Source: Diphasiastrum complanatum (Eukaryota > Streptophyta > Lycopodiopsida > Lycopodiales > Lycopodiaceae). From it: a stretch of 64,000 bases of DNA. The notes below the pieces were generated by a model that had not been told where the DNA came from, did not search any database, and saw nothing but the letters and a program-made list of their open reading frames with translations. Both the position numbers and the translations under genes were made by a program. The stretch spans positions 21,399,644 to 21,463,643 of the forward strand of contig CM055108.1 in NCBI GenBank assembly GCA_029204225.1. Reading direction: 5' to 3'. Below, in pieces: positions 55,886 to 64,000 of the stretch. Position 1 is the stretch's first letter. The number at the start of each line of letters is the position of its first letter.

Positions 55886-57266
55886 GATGAATTCTCAAAG
55901 TAAAATTGGTCTTATTACAGACAAGTTGAATGGATCCAATTATCATTTGCGGAAATTTAAGATGAAGACCTTGGTAATCGCCAACGAGTTATGGGTAATG
56001 GGATGTTGTTACAAGTACAGAAGTAAAACCTAAAGATGACACAGAAGACTCAAAGTGAAAATCGAAGGATGGTAAAGCCTTTGCGCTTATTATCCTCAAT
56101 ATATAAGATACACAGATTGGACACATAGCTGAAGCTAAAACTTCAAAAGACGTTTGGGACATCCTCAATTCACTATATGATATGAGGGACGTAACTACTA
56201 AGTTACATCTATAAAGAAAATTCTTCACATTCAAGATGTCTAATGGTGATTCTCTTTAGAGTCACATTAACCAGTTTAAGAATTTCTTGCAATAGATGGC
56301 CATTGTCGGATCAGTCATAGACAATCAAGTCGCAATTATGACATTGCTTTCAAGCTTGCCCTCTACATATGAGAACTGGACGATGATCATATCGACACAT
56401 TCCGATTTAAATCTTACTAGAGTTATCACTATGTTGCTGCAAGAAGACAATAGAAGAAGTCAAGACACTTTGTCTACTTCCTCCTCTCAGGCTCTATATG
56501 TCAACAAAACAAAGGCTCTAAGCGACAAAAGTAAAAAAGCTCCAAAAAGACTGCAACAAATCAGAAGCTGACTCAAAGTCAAGGACAATCATCAAATCCA
56601 CAGTCGAAAAAGAAGATGTTTTGTAGGTATTGCAAGCGCAATAACCATGAGATCAAGGATTGCCGAATTCTCCAAGCGAAGAATGCAGCCAAGAAACCTG
56701 ATCAACAAGCAAACACAGTTTCATCATCTCCCCAGGTCAAAGTGGATGAAGGCGCATTCATGGTCAAAGACCAGAGTGCATTTTTGGATGATTCATGGTT
56801 TCTTGATTTTGGAGCAACTCAACACATGACCAATCAATGTGAGATTTTCAACTTCTACACGCCTTACATCATGAAGAAATTTATTCATCTTGGTAACAAT
56901 AGTACTCACACTATTGAAGGTGAAGGTACTATAAGATTGCAATTCTAGCATAATCAATTCAAACTACTATCAAAGGTCTTATATGTTTCTAAACTCTCTA
57001 CAAATATGTTATTAGTAAGTAGAATTACAGATTTAGTTCATAAGGTAGAATTTGAATCTGATCAATGCAAAATTATTGATAGGAGTAATAAGATGCTTGC
57101 ACTCAACAAGAGGCAGGGTTACTTATATAGATTGGCACAATGTTATGCTGAGTCTAGTCAAGTCTTGAAAACCTCTGTTCTAGTCAATAAAGCATTACTA
57201 TGGCATCATCGCTTAGGACACTTGAATTATGCATCTATTTTGAACATGTCCAGACAATCTCAGTGA
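55886..57266 (+). pseudogene. Ty1/copia gag-protease-preintegrase fragment
   Basis: Starts MNSQSKIGLITDKLNGSNYH (55886), the N-terminal Copia gag block. Broken UBN2 sequence follows (MTLLSSLPSTYENWTMIIST at about 56338), then a zinc knuckle CRYCKRNNHEIKDC (56619), a protease start WFLDFGATQHMT (56800) and pre-integrase LLWHHRLGHLNYASIL (57200). It stops at about 57266 before the integrase core. The protease has Phe where the usual D-S/T-G has Ser or Thr. Several stops and shifts. Confidence 0.82.
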
Positions 57267-58090
57267 GATATGTGAGTAACTCTTTTTTTTCCTAAGTTAT
57301 GTTGGACATATACTCCAGTATTCTGTAAATGATTAAGTATGATTTTGAATTCTAGAAAATTATGATTGATCTAAATATTTATGGTTGACGGATCATAAAT
57401 AGATACTTAATTATTGTCAGAGGATTATAAGAAATGGTGATGATTCATAAGTGTGATGATTAATTCTTGATCTATTATTTGAGTAAAAATTCAGATCAGT
57501 GTTTTGAATCTCTCTACTCCAGTATTTTATTTGAGAACCCATGGATCTCACAAACATTCTCACATGATAAGTATTTTATTTGTGGAGAATTTAATTTATC
57601 TAGTGGATGTTATTCTGCTACAAATTATGGTCTGCAGATACTTGAGTACAGTTCTTTATTTGATTGGATCTTCAGTTATCATAGGAGACAGAGAAGTCTA
57701 TTATGATGAATGAATGTTATTTTCTTGTATTTGAGATATTCAAAGTTGAGTTTTAATCATTTTATATCTTAATGATTCTTCTAGAGATTTTAATTGAATG
57801 AATTATCATATCTTAAAATTTGGATTCTAAGGATATTTGTACCTGAAAGCTTATGAATTATCTATCAGAGTTGCAGATAATTTCATACTATAATTATAAT
57901 TATTTTATGTATTTCTATAACTTTAATCTCTTAAGTTAGGTTATTTCACCCAGTGTTTCATGTAAGTGCTTTACATGAAGGTGATGTTAGTAACTTGTGG
58001 TGAATGTAACCCAGAAAAAAAATTTATCACTTAGTGTACTTTTCAAACCTGAGTTGTACTCCAGTGCAAAGATTATCACTTGGAAATTAG
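57267..58090. other. No recognisable gene
   Basis: Very AT-rich DNA; the word ctccagtatt(c/t)t recurs at about 57310 and 57519. The last five bases, ATTAG, are the presumptive left target duplication of the Copia element that follows. Confidence 0.4.
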
Positions 58091-58782
58091 TGTGAAAAGT
58101 ACAGTACTAAGGACCCTAAATGGATCTTTGAATGATCCACAAGGTGATTGTATGCTTGTTAAACAATCTATCAGAAACTAGTCATCAGAAAACAAGATCT
58201 AGTTTAGCAGCTTGATAGGAAACAAGTAGAGACAATCAAAGCATTGATCAATTAGTATAATCCAACTCCACACGTGTGGAAATAAGGCTGTAGTACGGCC
58301 TGTAGACAGTGTTTACAAAGTGCCAAAGCTGGGTTTCATTGGAAAAATAGAGTAATCACCATACAATGAGAGGAAACTCGAGTTTCTCCTTGAGGCTCCA
58401 AAAAGTTTCTATCTTCTCACTATGGAGAATGGGAATACATAGTAAAACACACTTCCTTTTGCAAAGTTAGGTGAAAATCCAGCATGTAATAAGGAAGTAG
58501 ACTCCACTTTCTTGCCCTAATGTGAAAACCCTAGTCTAGATCCAAGAGTCATGCTTGGTAGGTGCATGGTAGGTACAAATCTCATCATAAATCATGGTCT
58601 AGATCCTACAAAGTAGGAATCACTACCAAATAGAAACAACCACTCCTCTTGACTCGTGGTAACCTACTTTAGGTGTGTATGTACAAGTGGCACTTTGGCC
58701 ATTGAAGTAACCAACAAACAATATTGACAAAATGTGCAATATTCTACATGGCTAGATTTGCCAATGTAGGTAATTTTTCACA
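58091..58782 (-). repeat. 3' LTR of the young Copia element
   Basis: 692 bp, TGTGAAAAATTACC...CTTTTCACA on the minus strand, immediately after the purine tract. The flank at 58086-58090 is ATTAG. Confidence 0.93.
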
Positions 58783-61700
58783 CTCCTCCTCAAATCTAGC
58801 CTTGGAGATCACAATGCTTTTATCAATAACTCCAATTGAAGATCTAAGCTTGACAAATGAATCTTTAGGTAAAGGTTTAGTAAACAAATCAGCCAAGCAA
58901 CTTGATGATGGCACGTGTTGGAGCTTGATCTCTTTAGCTTGCACTTTTTTTCTCACGAAATGATGAGCAATTTCGATATGTTTGCTCCTTGCATGGAATG
59001 TAGGATTAGTTGCAAGTGATTGGGCTGATTGGTTGTCACAATAGATGATAGGGATCTCCTCCTCCATGACATGAAGCTCCACCAATAGCCTTTGAGCCAC
59101 AAGACCTCCTTGCATGTTGATGTCAAGGCCTTGTATTCGGTTTCTGTGGAAGATAGGGAGATGGTATCTTGCTTTTTGGAAAGCCATGATACTACTCCAT
59201 CACATAGAAAGGTGGCAAAGGCACTTGGTGATCTTCTATCCACTTTGTCACCTGCAAAATCCGAGTCACTATAGGCTCTTAAGTCAAGATTAGTTCCTCT
59301 ATACAAAATACCAAAATTCTTAGTGAATGAAATGTATCTAAGAACCCTTTTGGCCATCTTCCAATGTGAAACTAGAGGACTTTGTATGAATTGGCTTAAC
59401 TTTCCAACACTATAACTAAGATCAGGTCTAGTTATAGTTAAATAGATCAAGGAGCCAATAAGCCTTCTATATAATGTGATGTCTTCAAAGGATGCTTCAT
59501 CACAACCAATAGATGCTTTTACATGTTGCTCCATTGGTGTCTCAATGCCTTTACAATTCTTCATTCCAAATCTATCTAGGATGGATGTAGCATATTTAGA
59601 TTGACAAATGAAGCTAAAATCACATCCTCTAATAACCTCTATTCCAAGAATGAAGCTCAATAGGCCGAGATCTACCATCTTAAACTCTTTTGCTAAAGCA
59701 ATTTTCACATCTCTAATTCCATCTAGATCATTACCACTCAAGATAATGTCATCTACATACAAAACAAGAATAATGATCATTCCATCATGAAAACTTATAT
59801 ACAATGATGGATCATAGGCACTCATTACAAAATTGATGGAAATGAGAAAAGAGTTTAGCCTAGAGTACCACGCTCTAGGTGCTTGCTTGAGCCCATAAAG
59901 GCTCTTCTTCAAAAAACACACCTTTCCTTCATGCTTTGCCTTGATGAAGCCCTCAGGTTGCCTCATGTAGATCTCTTCCTCCAAATAACCATTGAGGAAT
60001 GCATTTGTGAAGTCAAGTTGGAATAGCTCCCAATTGAAGGTTGTAGCAAGACTAATGATCAACCTGATAGTAACAAGCTTAGCCACAGGAGCAAAAGTCT
60101 CATCATAGTCAATGCCTTTGGTTTGTAAAAAACCTTTGGCAACAAGCCTAGCTTTATGCTTGCTTATTGATCCATCTTGATTATACTTCAACCTAAACAC
60201 CCACTTGCAATCAAGAGGTTTCTTCCCTTGAGGAAGATCCACAAGATCCCAAGTATGATTTTCAATAAGAGCATCATACTCTACTTGCATAGCATCCATC
60301 CAACTTTTAGACTTACAAGCATCTTCATAGCATGTTGGCTCATCTAACATTGAAGTAAGAAAGGTGTAAGATGTGAAAGATGATGAGCCTTCCCTTTGAT
60401 CACCTTGACCATCATAGGTGAGCCTCAATGGCTCGGATCTTGCCCTTGTAGATCTTCTTGGAGTTCTTGGAGTTCTTGGAGTTCTTGCATCTTGAGGTGG
60501 ATCCTCAAGTTCTTCTTCACTTGGAAGCTCCTCCTCCATCCTAGCATGATCCTTGGCATCAAGATGATTAGTAGCATTATCATCCAAATCACAAGCATGT
60601 CCTTCATAAAAAATAACATCCCTACTCACTATCACCTTGCTAGTGATGGGATTGAAGACTCTATGACCTTTGCTATTCTCACCATATCCCACAAAGATGC
60701 CTTTGATGGATGTTGCATCATCCTTCCTTCTCTTATCCAAGGATTGGTGTACATAGCAAGTGGATCCAAAAACTTTGAGATCTTTGAGATTGGGCTTCTC
60801 TCCAAATAGAGCTTCAAATGGTGTGATTCCTCCAATGGCTTGGTTTGGCAATCTATTGCACAAATAGTTAGCACAAGTTATTGCTTCACCCCAAAATGGT
60901 TTGGATAGAGAAGCATCTAGCCTTAAGGCCTTAGCACACTCACAAAGAGATCTATTTCTTCTCTCACTCACTCCATTTTGTTGAGGGGTGTATGGACATG
61001 ACAACTCCCTCTTTATGCCATTAGAACTACAAAAGTCAATCAACTTATTGGAGATATATTCACCTCCATTATCACTCCTTAATATCTTAATCTTGGTACT
61101 AAGTTGATTTTCTACCAAAGTCTTGAACTTTACAAAAGAATCAAACACCATTGATTTGCTAGACAAGAGGTACATCCAACAAAATCTAGAATAGTCATCA
61201 ATGAAGATTACATAGTACTTGGCACCACCATTAGACTCATGTGAAAAACTATGAACATCCGAATGGATGAGTTCAAGAGGGGAGTTTGACCTTGATGTAG
61301 ATCTTGAGAAGGGTAGTTTGTGAGCCTTTGAGAGGCTGCATGCTTCACATCTCTTCCCACACTTTGACAAATGCTTGGGGAGTCCAACTGCAAGCTCCTT
61401 TGTAGCCATAGATTCCATGGCTTTGTAGTTGGGGTGGCCCAACCTTTTGTGCCATAGTTCCACCTTTGATAGCTCCACCTTTGCCAAGTTAACACTCTCC
61501 ACTGCAATATTAGCATCAAGCTTAAACAATCTACCTTGCTTAAAGCCTTTGGATATACATTCATCATTTCTAAGTATGGAACAAACTCCATGCTTAAATT
61601 GTACATCTAGGCCATTATCCATTAACTGGCCAACACTAAGCAAATTCTTGGTTAACTTAGGAACATAAAGAACATTATCTAGATTCATCCTTTTGGATGA

Positions 61701-61988
61701 TCCCACATACAAGGGAATTGTTCCTATTCCACTTATCTTACATTCTTGACTACTTGCAATATAGATTGATCTATGTAAGTCATTGTAAGAAAGTAAGGTG
61801 GAGAATATGTCCTTTTGATATGTCATGTGGGAACTTGCCCCACTATCAATCCACCAAGAATCATTGGTGTTGCTCTTGGATGATGGTGGTTTGTTGGAAA
61901 CCATCAAGGATGACTCTTCATCCTCCTCTTCCTCCTGATGTGCAATGTTGCTTTGTTTGCTCTCTTGTGCCTTCTTCTTCTTGAGACA
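58744..61988 (-). pseudogene. Ty1/copia pol (protease, integrase, RT, RNase H) with frameshift
   Basis: In order: protease WWIDSGASSHMT (Asp at residue 21 of the ORF starting at 61907), pre-integrase ELWHKRLGHPNYKAMESM, integrase core (LIHSDVHSF, LRSDNGGEYIS, NGVSERRNRS: intact D-D-E), and RT (LDCKWVFRLKYNQDGSISKH, FAPVAKLVTIRLII, FQLDFTNAFLNGYLEEEIYM, YGLKQAPRAWYSR, LYVDDIILSG with intact YVDD). RNase H runs up to KEVLWLKG (about 59095), where loss of one A in a short A run shifts the frame. The rest (LLVELHVMEEEIPIIYCDNQ, HHFVRKKVQAKEIKLQHV) continues in the next frame to 58744. The terminal codons run through the polypurine tract into the LTR. Confidence 0.93.
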
Positions 61989-62756
61989 TTATGATGCAAA
62001 ATGTCCTTTCTTTCCACAAAAAAAACATTTGTACTTGGACTTGTCTTTGACCTTGCCCTTTGAGCTTGAAGCCTCATCCTCCTCCTTGGTCTCCTTGAAG
62101 TGCTTCTTCTTGCCATTGGTCTTCTTCTTGCTTTTGAATGAGAAATTAGCTTTCTCATCACCATCCTGCAGAGAAATAGCATTCATTCTTGCATTGGTAT
62201 GCAACATCCTACACTCTTCAGCTACTAATACACTGTGTAGCTTTTCTATAGTAGGCAAAGTGTCTTGGATTGCAAAGCTTTGGACCAAATTTGTAAAGCC
62301 ACTCCCTAGACCATTTAGGACAATTTGAACAAGCTCACTATCTTGAATCTTCTCTCCAATGGAAGCTAACTCCCTATTAAGAGACTTGATTCTTAGCACA
62401 TAATCTTGTGCACTCTCATCACTCCTCTTCATGCTTTGTAGAATCTTATTCCTAAGCATGAGAACCCTCGAAGTGTTACTAGACTCATAGATAGATTTTA
62501 AAGATTCCCAAGCCTCTTTATCACTCTTACATGATGATACTTCCCTTAAAAGATCATTGCTTACATTCATCTTAATACAGTGAAGTGCAAGCCTAGACCT
62601 CTTCTTGTATCTCACTAATTCCTGCGCACCTAGAGGTTCATCTTCATCATCTATTAGAAACTCATGAAGATCTTGGAGCACCATTAGTGACTCCATCCTC
62701 ACTTTCCAAATAGCATAATTGGTAGAATTTAGAAGGTAGGCTCCCACTGATTCCAT
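61989..62756 (-). pseudogene. Ty1/copia gag, interrupted at the zinc knuckle
   Basis: MESVGAYLLNSTNYAIWKV opens the N-terminal gag domain. The UBN2 block follows (ALHCIKMNVSNDLLREVSSC, LVQIVLNGLGSGFTNLVQSF), then a Lys-rich linker and the CCHC knuckle CFFCGKKGHFAS-stop-C. The TAA lies one codon before the last cysteine. Sequence after it stays in the same frame into the protease, so gag and pol form one polyprotein frame in this lineage. If translated now, gag would end without its fourth zinc ligand. Confidence 0.9.
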
Positions 62757-63371
62757 CTTACTAGCAAGATTCTACACACAAGATATAGATTTGTTTGTAC
62801 TTGAAACTCACAAAGGTTTCTAACTTGCAGTGTTTCACTCAAATGTTGACTTCTAATCCAACAAATGGATTTGTAATCACAGTTCTATCACTCCCTCACA
62901 AGCTGTAATGAAGATAAGATGAGATGAAAACTACACTCAAGCAAATCTTGCCAATCTTGGCTATTCTTGGACAAAAACTGACTTTATCTCTCTCATTCAC
63001 TTTGATGTACTTTCAAGACGTAGTTTCCACTTTAAGAAGGTCTGAAATCAGCCTAGATTAATTAGTTTTCATGAAACAAATTCAAAACTAATCAATGGCA
63101 AGTGATGGTAGCTTATCCTAGGATTTGCACCAAAAATTACATCAAACTGACACCAGATGAATTTTCTATGATCCAATGAATATGGGTTATTAAATTCTAG
63201 TTCAGAGATGCCCACACGTGTGAACAGTACGGATTTTGATCTTGAAAAAGTTTGAGATCAAATCCCCTCACCAAAGCCTGGATACCAGCTCGCCCTTCCA
63301 ATACTAGCTTTTTGCACCAAAACCTGCTAAAACTGGATTAGATTCAAACACAGATCAATGGCCTTGTACTT
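62757..63371 (-). other. Leader between primer site and gag
   Basis: 615 bp without an open frame of note. Position and length fit the untranslated leader carrying dimerisation and packaging signals; none could be recognised. Confidence 0.6.
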
Positions 63372-63384
63372 GGCTCTGATACCA
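63372..63384 (-). other. Primer binding site (initiator Met tRNA)
   Basis: The minus strand reads TGGTATCAGAGCC, an exact match to the common plant site, directly after the 5' LTR. Confidence 0.9.
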
Positions 63385-64000
63385 TGTGAAAAGTATAGTA
63401 CTAAGGACCATAAATGGATCTTTGAATGATCCACAAGGTGATTGTATGCTTGTTAAACAATCTATCAGAAACTAGTCATCAGAAAACAAGATCTAGTTTA
63501 GCAGCTTGATAGGAAACAAGTAGAGACAATCAAAGCATTGATCAATTAGTATAATCCAACTCCACACGTGTGGAAATAAGGCTGTAGTACGGCCTGTAGA
63601 CAGTGTTTACAAAGTGCCAAAGCTGGGTTTCATTGAAAAAATAGAGTAATCACCATACAATGAGAGGAAACTCGAGTTTCTCCTTGAGGCTCCAAAAAGT
63701 TTCTATCTTCTCACTATGGAGAATGGGAATACATAGTAAAACACACTTCCTTTTGCAAAGTTAGGTGAAAATCCAGCATGTAATAAGAAAGTAGACTCCA
63801 CTTTCTTGCCCTAATGTGAAAACCCTAGCCTAGATCCAAGAGTCATGCTTGGTAGGTGCATGGTAGGTACAAATCTCATCATAAATCATGGTCTAGATCC
63901 TACAAAGTAGGAATCACTACCAAATAGACACAACCACTCCTCTTGACTCGTGGTAACCTACTCTAGGTGTGTATGTACAAGTGGCACTTTGGCCATTGAA
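63385..64000 (-). repeat. 5' LTR of the young Copia element (partial)
   Basis: The inner 616 bp of the LTR, nearly identical to 58091-58706. The outer roughly 76 bp and the right target duplication lie outside the window. Confidence 0.93.

Larger units (their letters stand above)
58091..64000 (-). mobile_element. Young, nearly complete Ty1/copia element (truncated by the window end)
   Basis: Minus-strand element with its 3' LTR at 58091-58782, polypurine tract AGGAGGAG (58783-58790), a single gag-pol frame (62756 to about 58744), a leader, a primer site and the 5' LTR from 63385 to beyond the window. By eye the LTRs differ at about 7 positions over the comparable 616 bp (near 1 percent), so insertion is recent. 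The coding region has one nonsense codon and one 1-base deletion. It would need trans-complementation to move now. Confidence 0.93.

Overview
The window comes from a TE-rich land-plant nuclear genome of low GC. Plant-type Ty1/copia elements with initiator-Met-tRNA primer sites, degenerate Ty3 elements, spliceosomal introns, long AG/CT microsatellites and a plant-type glyoxal/galactose oxidase gene all point to a plant. The Helentron-like helicase/endonuclease and the unusual transposase-like genes would fit a non-seed plant such as a fern or lycophyte, but the species cannot be fixed from sequence alone.

Only one ordinary host gene is convincingly intact: an intronless secreted copper-radical oxidase (17030-18661, minus). 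Almost everything else recognisable is a mobile element or its debris. 1-9.9 kb: a Copia gag scrap, a mosaic Copia element (about 1.4-5.95 kb), a 170-bp AG microsatellite, a Ty3 gag scrap fused to a truncated copy of a transposase-like gene (6.99-8.2 kb), and two opposed Copia fragments. 9.9-17 kb: mostly anonymous AT-rich DNA with a CACTA-like exon remnant and a clean solo LTR (14082-15559) with a perfect 5-bp target duplication and TA...CA ends. 17-27.8 kb: the oxidase, then intergenic DNA with tandem duplications, GC-rich hairpins, a tRNA-derived SINE-like insertion with a 14-bp target duplication, and a recurring 15-bp palindrome.

27.8-34.2 kb is the most interesting block. It opens with a 371-bp miniature LTR retrotransposon (TRIM) whose LTRs each carry a tRNA-like Pol III promoter (27820-28190). 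Next to it lie a Copia 3' end and an apparent multi-ORF transposon remnant: an intron-containing transposase-like gene (plus), a convergent two-exon gene of unknown function (minus), and a divergent ORF of unknown function (plus). A solo Copia LTR sits in the short gap between the last two.

34.2-39.5 kb is a Ty3 element on the minus strand that has lost the RT C-terminus and RNase H. 39.5-44.4 kb holds no recognisable gene. 44.6-46.5 kb is a decayed Helentron-like helicase plus endonuclease. 46.5-57.3 kb is a pile of nested and truncated Copia fragments and LTRs. 58.09-64 kb is a young Copia element on the minus strand: its LTRs differ by about 7 bases over the roughly 616 bp that can be compared, and its single polyprotein frame is broken only by one stop codon and one frameshift. 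It runs off the window end inside its 5' LTR.
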